From the NCBI GenBank assembly GCA_963853835.1, contig OY970820.1, positions 85,370,909-85,434,908 of the forward strand: a DNA stretch of 64,000 nt, given 5' to 3'. This document shows, one piece after another, positions 1-9,328 of this stretch (position 1 is the first letter of the stretch; every line of letters starts with the position of its first letter). A program made the position numbers and the translations under genes. Under the pieces are notes generated by a model. It was not told where the DNA came from, did no database searches, and saw nothing but the letters and a program-made list of their open reading frames with translations. This DNA comes from Calendula officinalis. Taxonomy: Eukaryota; Streptophyta; Magnoliopsida; Asterales; Asteraceae.

Positions 1-782
1 TAGGGAAACAAGGATGGGTATGCTGAGGAATAAAGCATTTCTAACTGTAAGATACATATACTGGCTAAATGAATTTGTCAACAAAATAAAGGTCAAAACT
101 GTTGATAGATCAATTGTTGCAACTTGCACTGGCCAGTCAGTCCTCCAATGAAGTTTTTCCTCCATGACATCCAAAATATGGGACTTCAAGATTGGATAAA
201 GACTGCTAGACAGATAAAGGAGATGCCCTCAAGATCCTCTAAAGCCCAAGTGATGATGGATGAAATCTGGGTTGTATCTGCTATATGCTATGAAAAAGGC
301 ATTCTTTATGCAGCAGAATACAGGGCACTCAGTGTGATGACTGAAGCTATGAAGAACAACAAACCTAAGTGCCTTAATACTTTCAGAATAATTCCCACAT
401 ATACTGTTCCCTCTAACCTTATATTTCAGGATCAAAAGAGTACCATATATCCAACATCTGGATATATGTATACTGACTCAGATGACAGGGAGTGCTTCAT
501 TACTGAAGCAGATTTGGCAACAGCTCCTATCAGCCATTTGGTGGGCCTTAAATGGATGATAACCAAGAGAGAAGATGCTTGGTTTAGAAAGAAGATAGTT
601 GTTGTACTAAACAACAGGCAAGATGAACTGAAGAAAAGAGAAGAGTTCATCCATGTGAAGAAAGAAGTCTTCTACGAGTTTGAGTCAATCAACAAAGACT
701 AAAAGAAGAAGACTTTGCAGCCTGTAGCTCATTTTTTTTTATCTCTTTGTAATTGTTTTGTTATCATTAGATAGGGGGAGAT
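1..782 (+). mobile_element. 3' internal end of a SIRE-like Ty1/Copia element (C1a)
   Basis: This is the stretch just upstream of the 783-1285 LTR, and it ends in a polypurine tract (AGGGGGAGA at 773-781), so it is the 3' end of the internal region of a plus-strand Copia element whose body lies left of the window. It contains an accessory ORF (124-702) but no RT or RNase H. The family is identified by its LTR, which matches the 5' LTR at 36235-36736. Bases 1-123 are noncoding or frame-disrupted. Confidence 0.75.
124..702 (+). CDS. Accessory 3' ORF of Copia element C1a, function unknown
   Basis: This ORF of 192 codons lies between the expected end of pol and the PPT/3' LTR. I recognise no domain. 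The product looks soluble: no signal peptide or transmembrane stretch is evident, and the C-terminus (about residues 150-192) is rich in K, R and E. SIRE/Maximus-type Copia elements are known to carry extra ORFs at this position, sometimes called env-like, but nothing here supports an envelope role. The ATG at 124 may not be the true start, because upstream codons are interrupted and the protein may begin left of the window. The analogous position in element C2 holds a different ORF (31488-32051), so the slot appears variable. Confidence 0.45.
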   Translation: MHWPVSPPMKFFLHDIQNMGLQDWIKTARQIKEMPSRSSKAQVMMDEIWVVSAICYEKGILYAAEYRALSVMTEAMKNNKPKCLNTFRIIPTYTVPSNLIFQDQKSTIYPTSGYMYTDSDDRECFITEADLATAPISHLVGLKWMITKREDAWFRKKIVVVLNNRQDELKKREEFIHVKKEVFYEFESINKD

Positions 783-1285
783 TGTTAAGGCAAAAAGCCT
801 TGCCCCTTTGGATCTTAAGATAACAAAAACAACCTAGACTAGTCTTGAATAATATGTAGAATAATATAGCTAAGTTTAGGTCTGATACTGAGTGATCAGT
901 ATTGGAACTCAGTATCAGTACTCAGTATCAGATAGTGATACTGAGTACAAGGACTGAGTAGAAGGACTGAGTTACATTTTGTAACGGGCTAAGATCAATT
1001 CCCTTGATCTTAGTCATTTGCCTAGTTTAGTCCTTCGGTTACTCCTTTGCCCATTATGTAAGATCTCTATATCATTATAAATAGAGATCATCTTGCAAAG
1101 GAGAACTCACCAATTCACTTTACACTTTCATATCTTTGTAATTGATCAGTGGTCTTGTTATTCCGCAACAAGCCACACTTAGTGGATTTATACATTGACT
1201 ATATTCTTGTGTTATCACTCTAATATTTCTCTAAGTATAATATTCTATCAATTAACATTAAAACAGGGTTGTTGTGACCTAACAG
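783..1285 (+). repeat. 3' LTR of Copia C1a (503 bp)
   Basis: The LTR starts TGTTA directly after a PPT and ends TAACA (perfect 5-bp terminal inverted repeat, TG...CA). It is the same family as 36235-36736, where the LTR is followed by a tRNA-Met PBS. U3 holds a cluster of ACTCAGTAT/GATACTGAGT boxes (882-975). The TATA box (TATAAATAG, about 1076-1084) sits inside nested inverted repeats (1042-1103). Gypsy RT sequence resumes at 1286, so C1a is inserted in G1 pol; the TSD partner is outside the window. Confidence 0.9.
1042..1103 (+). promoter_or_regulatory. LTR core promoter: TATA box within nested inverted repeats
   Basis: The outer arms are CTCCTTTGC (1042-1050) and GCAAAGGAG (1095-1103). 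The inner arms are GATCTCTAT and ATAGAGATC, flanking a loop that contains most of TATAAATAG. The same structure recurs at about 36488-36548 in the other copy of the family. It probably marks the start of LTR transcription; a role in DNA or RNA secondary structure is inference. Confidence 0.65.
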
Positions 1286-2712
1286 TGATCGATTTAGTTG
1301 CCACAGGAGTCTTGCGAAGTACCCAATACCCGGAATGGATAGCAAATCCGGTCCTGGTCAAAAAAGGCGACGGGTCGATGCGTATGTGTGTAGACTTTAA
1401 GGATCTAAACAAGGCATGTCCGGAAGATAGCTATCCCCTTCTGGAAATTGAACAGAAGGTGGAGTCCTTGGGGGGATACCAATGGAAGTCGTTTGTGGAT
1501 GCTTACAAGGGGTATCACCAAGTCCTGATGGCACGAGAAGATTAAGAGAAAACCTCCTTCCATACGGAGAAGGGTACTTTCTGCTATGTGAAGATGTCGT
1601 TCGTCTTGCGTAATGCGGGAGCCACCTACCAACGATTGGTAGATAAAGCTTTCCAGAATCAAATCGGCAGGAACTTGGAGGTATACGTAGATGATATGGT
1701 CATCAAGAGCAAAACGAACGACGACTTGCTAAGAGATGTGGAGGAAACCTTGATGCAGTTACAAAGGATCAATATGAAACTTAATCCCAAAAAGTGCTCC
1801 TTCGGTATGGACGAAGGAATGTTTTTAGGTCATATCGTCACCACCTCCGGAATTCGAGCCAATCCAGAGAAGGTGGAAAGTTTGTTGAAGATGAGGACCC
1901 CCCGTACGGTGAGAGACGTTCAGAGCCTCAGTGGGAAATTGGCAGCATTGGGCCGATATCTAGCTAAGTCGGCGGAAAAATCCATCCCGTTTTTCAGAGC
2001 TTTACACGGATGTACGAAGAAAGGGATGGTGGAATGGACGGACGAAGCCGAAAAAGCTTTCGTCGATTTGAAGCAACATCTCAGAACCATCCCTGCCATG
2101 ACCAGTCCAATAGATGGAGAACCCTTAATTGTTTATTTATCGACAAATACGGAGGCAATTAGCTCTGTACTCATAGCAGAACGAGACAAAAAGCAAGTGC
2201 CTATCTACTTCGTTAGCCGCGCTTTGCAAAATGTAGAGCTGAATTATTCAATGATCGAAAAATTGATATTGGCCGTGGTATACTCGGCTAGACGGTTGAA
2301 GATATACTTCCAAGCACATCTAATAACGGTATTAACCAACCAACCTATCAAGACCATACTTCTACGACCGGAGCGTTCGGGCCGATTGACGACATGGGCG
2401 ATTGAGTTAAGAGAGCATGATATCACTTTCCATCCAAGGCAAAGCAAAAAAGGCCAAGCGTTGGCAGATTTTCAAGTAGAAATGCCAGAAGAGGATAATG
2501 TATCCTTGGCGGAGGATACGACGCCTTCGTCCACGGAGGCTACGCCTGGTTTATGTTGGCACATGTTCACGGACGGAGCATCAAGTGTCGAAGGTTGCGG
2601 AGCAGGAGTGGTCCTAACAGGCCCAAATGAAGAAAGGGTAACATATGCCTTGAGGTTCGGCTTCAAATGCTCAAACAACGAAGCCGAATATAAAGCATTG
2701 TTAGCAGGCTAG
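1286..2712 (+). pseudogene. Ty3/Gypsy reverse transcriptase and RNase H (G1 pol)
   Basis: The reading frame enters mid-RT. Visible RT blocks include the region encoding MRMCVDFKDLNKACP (about 1378-1422) and the catalytic YVDD (about 1684-1695). RNase H follows (about 1990-2480), then a short linker. A second RNase H-like domain starts near 2560 with FTDGASS. An in-frame TAA at 1543-1545 splits RT, but the same frame continues on both sides. The frame ends at 2710-2712, where a small indel shifts coding into the next ORF. The sequence before 1286 was displaced by Copia C1a. Confidence 0.9.
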
Positions 2713-3511
2713 GCCTAGCCAAAAGCCTAGAAATCGGCAAGATAAAGGCTTTTACAGACTCGGTGTTGGTGGTGAATCAAATAAAAGGGCTATATGAAGC
2801 CAAGGAAGCTCACATGAAAAGGTACTTAGCAAAAGCTAGAGTGGCGATCTTAGGTTTTAATGAGTTTGAAATCACTCAAGTCCCCCGAACGAAGAACAAG
2901 GAGGCAGATGCTTTGAGCAAGTTAGCATCTATGCTTTTCTCTCACTTGACAAAAAAAGTGCTGGTGGAAGTTCTCGCAGAAAGGAATATCGAAAAGACGC
3001 GTGATGAGGTCGTGCAGATAGATCCGGAAGAAAGTTATTGGACCTACTGGATACAGAGGTACATTCATGATGGATCCCTTCCGGAGGATAAGAAGGAGGC
3101 CCGGAGGATTCGAGTTAATGCAAGAAAGTACATGATCAAGGAGGGGACCCTATACAGAAAAGGGTATTCGACCCCATGGTTGAAATGTTTGAGCAAACAG
3201 GAAGGGGTTTTGGCCATAAAAGATGTTCATTAGGGCTTGTGTGGTTCGCACTCCGGTTCAAGGGTTCTGACACAAAAACTCTTCCGGATATGATACTTCT
3301 GGCCAAAAATGTCTGCAAATACGAAAGAATACATCAAGAAATGCAAGCAATGCCAGATGTACTCGGATGTCCCCCAGAATGCCGGTGGTAAAATTGACGA
3401 GCATCGCGAGTCCATGGCCGTTTTGTCAATGGGGGATAGATATCGTAGGTCCTTTGCCGAAGGCTGTCGGAGGGGTTCAGTTTCTGGTTGTTGCGGTTGA
3501 TTATTTCATAA
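2713..3511 (+). pseudogene. Tat-type second RNase H (C-terminal half) and N-terminal integrase
   Basis: Frame-shifted continuation of G1 pol. 2720-2935 encodes the end of the archaeal-type RNase H, including the TKNKEADALSKLAS segment. Integrase follows: its HHCC zinc-binding part includes KKCKQCQ near 3327-3347, and the catalytic core begins with an IDIVGPLPKA-like stretch near 3440. In-frame stops lie at 3231-3233 and about 3291, and an indel near 3390 changes frame. Coding breaks at 3511, where a solo LTR is inserted, and resumes at 4034 with the expected next residues (KWVEA). Confidence 0.85.
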
Positions 3512-4033
3512 TGTTAGGTCACAACGAACCCCAATATTGCTAATAACATCGGTAAAGACAAGATCATATACGTCATACGATTATTCTTATTAAGCACAAA
3601 CGTATAAAATGTGTTCTTGGTTGCGGAATAACCAAGAACACTCCACAAAGTGTTACATTTAGAATTGGGTTACCGGTGATCCACACAAATGATCAACCGG
3701 GATCCAAAAGTATACTAAACAAGTATAGCCTAAACCTCTATTTATAAGTTATAGAGGTTTTACAATTATCCCTATTCAAATGTAACTCCCCAATTCTAAT
3801 AAATACATAACATGATTAAAGGATTTGACTAATAAAGTGAATCATGGGAAATAGCTCGGTCCGTGAACTCGGTATCACCTCATACCGACCAACTCGGTAT
3901 GAGCACATACCGACCAACTCAGTATGAACCGAGTATTACTAAGATTATTTATTAGAGTTAAACTTATATATTCATTTGTTCAACAGATTCACAAAGTAAT
4001 GGGTTTGACCGGGTTTTCTACCCTAACACATAA
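3507..4033 (-). repeat. Solo Copia LTR with 5-bp TSD (CATAA)
   Basis: A 517-bp LTR (3512-4028) starts TGTTAGG and ends CCTAACA on the plus strand and is flanked by perfect CATAA repeats (3507-3511 and 4029-4033). Its minus strand shares its terminus (ending GTGACCTAACA) and layout with the C1 LTRs, so it is a related family in minus orientation. Its U3 has reiterated CTCGGTATG boxes (about 3856-3935). The TATA region lies between 10-bp perfect arms, AAACCTCTAT and ATAGAGGTTT. No internal region remains, so it formed by LTR-LTR recombination. Confidence 0.93.
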
Positions 4034-4790
4034 AATGGGTAGAAGCGAAGGCACTGGCATGCATATCAGGCTCCAACATTGTGAAGTTCGTATTGCAACA
4101 GGTCGTGTGCAGATTCGGCCTCCCTCACACAATCATCAGTGATAATCGAAAGCAATTTGCCAATAATTCATTCAAAGAATGGTGCGCCAAACTGTCCATC
4201 CGGCAAAATTTCACGTCTGTCGCACACCCTCAAGCAAACGCTCAGGCGGAGGTCACGAATAAAGCGATAGTTAAGGGAATCAAGAAGCGTCTGAGCAGGG
4301 CAGAAGTTGGGCAGATGAGCTACAGAGTGTTTTATGGGCGTATCGAACAACGGCTAGGAACGCAACGGGGGAAACCCCATACAGTTTGGTGTATGGAACG
4401 GAGGCGATGATTCCATTGGAAGTGGTGCTAACCTCCCCGAGGGTGGGCAGTTTCCGGTTAGAAGGTAATGAAGAAGCCCTTAGGCACAATCTGGATCTAG
4501 TGGACGAACGTCGGGAGAATGCATCCGTCCGGCAAGCTGCGTACAAGTTGTTAACGGAACGTCATTACAATAAAAAAGTCCGGGGATCAGCTTGTAAAGT
4601 TGGAGATTGGGTGTTACGAAAGAGCGAAGCAAGCCTACAAATGAAACCGGGCAAACTATCCCCTAATTGGGAAGGCCCATACCGTATCAAAGAGGCAAGG
4701 CGGAACGGTTCGTATGTGTTAGAATCGGAAGACGGAACGTTGATTCCACGAACGTGGAACATGAGGAACCTACGAAAGTTTTACTTCTAA
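4034..4790 (+). pseudogene. G1 integrase core and C-terminal part
   Basis: This continues integrase after the solo LTR. It includes the FGLPHTIISDN block (about 4110-4145) with a catalytic Asp, then a QANAQAEVTNKA-like block near 4235 in place of the usual QANGQAE. An indel near 4300 moves coding into the frame of 4386-4790. That frame holds the YGTEAMIPLEV block and a C-terminal part with GDWVLRK and LSPNWEGPY, typical of Ty3/Gypsy integrase C-termini. It ends at a natural stop (4788-4790). Confidence 0.88.
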
Positions 4791-5349
4791 GTAATGATAG
4801 AATGTATTAAAAAACCCTACCTATCGGTATAGGATTTCGAAGGGTCTGTTTTGTAACGAACGAATCGAATGAATCTGTCAAGAACAGAGTATTTTGTCAT
4901 AAGTTATCCTTCTAAAAGTACGTCAGAAAAAATGAACGAATGAAAAATAAAGAAACGAATAATATACTGGCGTACAAGTACTCATAGCTATGGGAGGGTT
5001 GTGATAATTACCGAAAGGTATTCGTAAACCCATAACCGGACGAAAACCGGAATCGTAACAAAGCAATCTAAAGTTCGAACGTTTGTAGCTTTCTTAATTA
5101 GGGACGCCTTTTAAGTAAAGTAATGTTCTTTGAAACGACGAATAACAAGTAAACAAAATAATAATAGACAAAAATACGAAACATATTTTAAAGGGAGATA
5201 AAACCCGATTCCATTGCGAAGGATAAAATTACAAAACATATCCGGCCCTAAGGGTACACATACAAAAAAAAAAGGGAAAATACAGCAGAACCAAATTATT
5301 AAGGCATTCGCCTAAGCTGCAAAAAACAACAACCTACATGAGGTACAAA
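4791..5349. other. G1 noncoding spacer between integrase and antisense gene
   Basis: I see no gene here. It is A-rich and lies where the sense pol and the antisense gene converge, so it would serve as 3' sequence for both. No clear repeat was seen. Confidence 0.5.
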
Positions 5350-7905
5350 CTAGGAAGGACGGGCGGAACTCTCCCCTACCCCCTCTGCTCCAGTAGGGAG
5401 TTTCGCAATCAACGTCTTCAGATCTTCTAAACTGACAACGCCTTCTTCAAAGGAACGAATGAGATCATAATCAGGCGCCACCAGATCTTCAAAAAGGCTC
5501 ATTATTTTCGCCTGAGGTTGAGGGTGGTCATGAACAAGGCTAAAGTTGCCAAGAAGGTCAGGGTAAGCTTTTTGGGTGTCCACACACCCTTGATAACGAC
5601 CATACTTCAAACCCTCTTCCTGGAGAGCAGTGTTCCGGTTCACGAACTCATCAGAAGAAAGGAGCGACTCAAAAGCTCCGGGGATCCCAATCTGAAGAAC
5701 CCAACGCATATCCTCGCGACCCTCAGCTATCTCCCTTTTAAGCAGGTCAGTACCTGCTTCCGTCTCAACGAGCAGACGTTGGGTCTCCGATAGTTGAAGG
5801 TCCTTCTCAACTAGAGAAGCTTCTAGTTCAGCGATACGGGCGGCAGAAGACTTAGCCTGGTTCTCCAGCTCCAATAATTGCACATCTTTCGTCTTCAGGG
5901 AGCGATTTAGGTTTTCATTTTCTTCGGAAAGGCGACTGACGGATCCGGCAAGCTGATTCTTTTCAAATTTTTCTCGTTCAAAGAGATCCTTGGCAGTCTT
6001 CATTAGCTCAGATAACCGGGTAAACTCAGCATAATAACTTTGAGAAGCCTGCTCCCGTCGAGCCCTCTGAGCCTGGAGGTCGGTTAACAGGTCAACGGTA
6101 CTCAACAACCTTGCCTTAGCCCTGAGAATGGCGTCGTCAGGGGTGAGTGTCATAACAGGAGCAGTGGTAAATCCGAAAGGAAGGGAAGTTGGGGTGGTTC
6201 GTGGACCTTGACTTTCCGGTTTTTCTTTCAACCCTTCCAAGGGTAATGTGGTGACAGCAACGGACGAAGAACCAGCAACTGGGGCGAAACCTCCTGCGAA
6301 AACATAAAAAAAAACATAAGATCTATAATTCAAGTAAGGAGAAAGTGGGCGTATAAAAAAATAATAAGCTTTTACGTACCAGAGAAAGCGGGGTTAGGAA
6401 TGTTCGATTGACTCCTAGCGGATTGTGGAGACAATGAGCCTTGCTCCGGAGCTACAGACTGAACAGAGGAGCTAAACAAGCGACTGCTAAAACGGGCGAC
6501 AACGGAAGATGTTGGGCGAGCAGGAGGAACCCTACGCAAAATGATAGGCCCTCCGGAAGAAGATGATTGAGGGATTGTAGTGGCGGTTGCAGAAGGAACA
6601 ATTAGTGCGGATGCTTTGGAAGATGCTGGAGGGGGAGGAAAACGCACCTGCCCCGTCGATGTAGGAGCTTCAGACACAAACGTTTGACCTGCAGAAACTA
6701 TATTGAAATAGCGGTATACTCTCAGCAAACAACCAAAGGAAAAAGTACACATAAACAGCAAAGCCAAACTTACGTACCTTCCGGTATAATCTTGGGTCGC
6801 TTCGGTGGAGGGGACGTGATATCACCTTTCCTTCTCTTTTGACGAAGTCCCCTGGACGAAGAAGTCAACGCACTAATAGAACGAACCCTGGGGGAGCGGT
6901 GGTCTCAGTTTGGAAATCCGGTATCATGGTTCCCTCAGTGGCGAAGTCTGGACCTGAAAGAGGGTCGGGACCAAGAGAAGTAATTGGAGAAATAACCTCC
7001 ACCACATTTAAACGAGCAGTAGCCTCCGCTTCAGAAGGCTCAAGAGACATGGTTTCTTCAGAACTAACATCTTCGACAATAGGAACGTTAACAAGGACTA
7101 ACCCTCCGTCATCCACAGAAACGGCACTCTCCGCGTAGGAGCCTTTCGGCATCCTTAAGCGATGAAGAAGCGGGACAACCTCGTCGTTCAATTTCCACAA
7201 TGGACGAACCCCCCGGGAAGCATAGAATGGGCTCAGGCCGGCCATTCCAAGAAGCACCTCGTCCGGATCCTTCCACTCAACTTGAGCAGCGCTAAGGGTC
7301 GTGATATACCCCGATTCTTGATCAGAGAGTTCAGGAATAGGGTCGGAAGGGCGCCCAACAACCTTCCCCCATGATAGGGTGACATCACGAAAGGCAGAAC
7401 GGTGCACGTAAAGAAATTGAAACTTCCAATCATGGATGGAATCCCTCAAGCCTGAGATCCGCTCGCTTTGCCCAGGTCGAAGGGCAAAAATGGCCCAATC
7501 ACCACGACCGGTGACGATGTAGAAATAGCGGAACAGTTTGGCAGAGGGAGGAATGTTTAACCCACGGCAAAGCATGATGAAACCGATAATCTTGCGAAAA
7601 GAGTTGGGAACAAGTTGGGCTATGTGGATACCTAGATCTTGAAGTAAAACCAGGAAAAAATCGTCAACAGGAAATCGTAACCCCCCGTGCAAATACTGCA
7701 GATATACAGGCACATAACCATCGGGAGCAGATTGTATCGTTCCTCCTACGTCAGGAACCCGAAGGTCGAAACGCGGATCGATATGGTAATCACGAATGAT
7801 CGCCGGGAGATCGCCGGGTGACAAATTACAAAAAGTATTGAAGGCTGTTCTTTTCTCCTTGGTGCCTTTATCAGTTTTCTCTCAGCTGACTCTATCTTTC
7901 TTCAT
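5350..7905 (-). pseudogene. Three-exon antisense gene of Tat element G1, damaged
   Basis: Exon 1 is 7905-6778, exon 2 is 6688-6380 and exon 3 is 6293-5350. Introns of 89 bp (6777-6689) and 86 bp (6379-6294) have GTACGTAA donors and TGCAG or CGCAG acceptors, and both are phase 1, so frames join. The product has a globular N-terminal part (about residues 25-230), a basic P/S-rich linker with RQKRRK just before intron 1, a P/S/T-rich exon 2, and in exon 3 a coiled coil (about 5650-6150) with long Q/E/K/L heptad-like stretches. The N-terminal part resembles the 'putative gypsy type transposon' domain often found antisense in Tat elements (family recollection). The likely ATG is 7905-7903. Damage: an in-frame TGA at 7884-7882 and a 1-nt frameshift upstream of 6885. 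Function unknown. Confidence 0.75.
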
Positions 7906-8476
7906 AATTACGGCGAAATTTGAACAAAGATAGGGAGGAAAGGGGTAAGTAAAGAAAACAATTTGGAAGAAACGAAGACAAGGATTAAGGAAAGAAGAAA
8001 AGGCGGTGAAAGGAAGTAAATGACTTACAATGGATATAAGTAAGAAAGGAATACCAAAAGTCTCGAGAATGGATGTGACGGGTAACGGTCACATTGTAGT
8101 CAGAAGGGTAACGGTAACAATTCTCGAACGGTTAAAATTCCCCAAAACGAACGGAGCGGCGCAAGACCAAATTAGAACCAGTTAGCTTATGAATGCTTAA
8201 CTCGCTTCTAATCTGAGGGACTTAATGAGGGATGGTACGAACCAAAGATAACCGGACGCTCGGAGGTTCCGGATGACGGATAGACCCACATGCTATCCGT
8301 AGCAGAAGCATAAGTCATCATTAGGTTGCAAGTTCCAAGGGACTTGTCGATGCGTGACCGGATTTTAGGGAAAAGCCATCATCGAGCCATGCTAGCATTT
8401 AATGAAGGTAAGGTCTGAAACTGACCCATAGCATTACCCAGCGGACGTAAGCCGTTTACCGCTAAAAGACTGGGGG
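7906..8476. promoter_or_regulatory. G1 region upstream of the antisense gene and 5' of the 3' LTR
   Basis: There is no ORF. It must contain the start region of the antisense gene, if that gene is transcribed. Short GGTAACGGT-type repeats occur near 8080-8125. It ends in a purine run (GACTGGGGGA, about 8468-8477) that serves as the PPT of G1. Confidence 0.45.
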
Positions 8477-8803
8477 ATAACGAAGGATACAGATTTTGGT
8501 CGCATCCTATTTTTCCCGCCCCAAAGACTTACCCTCTTTTTCTCGCACAATCGGCTGGTCCATAAATAGGAGGTAAGTCTCAACGAAGAAGGCATTCAAT
8601 GCTCTCGCCATTTATTACTCTTACTTACAACTCCCTATTATCGTTCATATAGACCTCACGTCGATCATATTAACTGACTTAAGCTTCAGAGTGTCCTCCC
8701 GGAAATCCCTTCCGGAGGACTTCTGACTTAGGGTTGCTTGTGATTTCAGGTATCGGGCATAAGAGATCGTTCGGCCCGGAGTTCTCGAAATCAGGACGCA
8801 ACA
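8477..8803 (+). repeat. 3' LTR of Tat element G1 (about 327 bp)
   Basis: It starts just after the PPT-like GACTGGGGGA and ends CGCAACA at 8803, where MITE sequence begins. It has a TATA-like CATAAATAGG near 8561 and an imperfect hairpin (GTCCTCC...GGAGGAC, 8692-8722). The exact first base is uncertain because the expected TG is not clear. Confidence 0.6.
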
Positions 8804-9045
8804 CCGCCGGTTTGAGCCACGCCGGTTTGAGGACGAGCGGTGTGTGTGTCGCCGGTTGAATGGGTGGATCCAAGGGAGTATTTTGTGTGTGTGTGTTTTG
8901 TAATGGTGGTCCCAAAAAATTAAAGGAAAGTGGTATTGTTGGCATGGGTACGTCAGTTTAGTGTCGGTTGGAGGGTGAGCTGACGTGGCGCTGATTTAAC
9001 AACAACTGACAGTATCAGTTTGCCAAACCATTGGGAGCGGTATTA
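8804..9045. mobile_element. Harbinger-type MITE fragment interrupted by G1
   Basis: 8804-9042 matches 27235-27483 closely (GCCGGTTTGAG repeats, a GTGTGTGTG tract and a CCATTGGGAGCGGT end). Both copies are followed immediately by TTA, the target duplication of PIF/Harbinger transposons. The left part is missing because G1 3' LTR abuts it, so G1 probably inserted into this MITE. Confidence 0.65.
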
Positions 9046-9328
9046 CATTTACATGTGCATCTTTTCAGAAGTCCCAATCATTTCAAATATTATGAATTTA
9101 AAAACATATGTGTGAAATTGCTTGACAGTTAACTCCCTTGTACATTCAAGTAAATAAATTTTGGTTTACTCTCCACCCTTCTTACAATTGGCACCGTTTC
9201 AGAAAAGAGGTGGGACCGGTTTTAGTTACGTAGTTTTATACTTTTGTGAAACGATAAATCTATATATATTTACAGTCGATCTAGGTGACTTAATTTCCTA
9301 AAGTCTACTTCAATCACTATAAAAAAAT
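9046..9328 (+). promoter_or_regulatory. Upstream region of the four-TM gene
   Basis: AT-rich intergenic sequence. A TATATATATT run at 9261-9270 lies about 60 bp before the ATG at 9329 and is a candidate TATA box. No other element was recognised. Confidence 0.35.

Larger units (their letters stand above)
1286..8803 (+). mobile_element. Decayed Tat-type Ty3/Gypsy retrotransposon (G1), 5' part outside the window
   Basis: Domain order is RT, RNase H, a second RNase H-like domain, integrase, a long 3' region with an antisense gene, PPT and 3' LTR. A second (archaeal-type) RNase H and a long 3' region with antisense coding capacity are known traits of the Tat/Ogre/Retand clade. It is interrupted by Copia C1a at 1285 and by a solo Copia LTR at 3512-4028. 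Pol carries nonsense codons (1543, 3231 and about 3291) and frameshifts (about 2710, 3390 and 4300), so it is inactive. Its 3' LTR ends at 8803 inside a MITE. Confidence 0.85.

Noticed and set aside
124..702. Interpretation of the 3' ORF as an envelope gene
   Set aside because: No signal peptide, transmembrane segment or cleavage motif visible; position alone is not evidence.
6839..7138. Plus-strand ORF in G1
   Set aside because: Shadow of the antisense gene, whose exons are supported by splice sites and phase.
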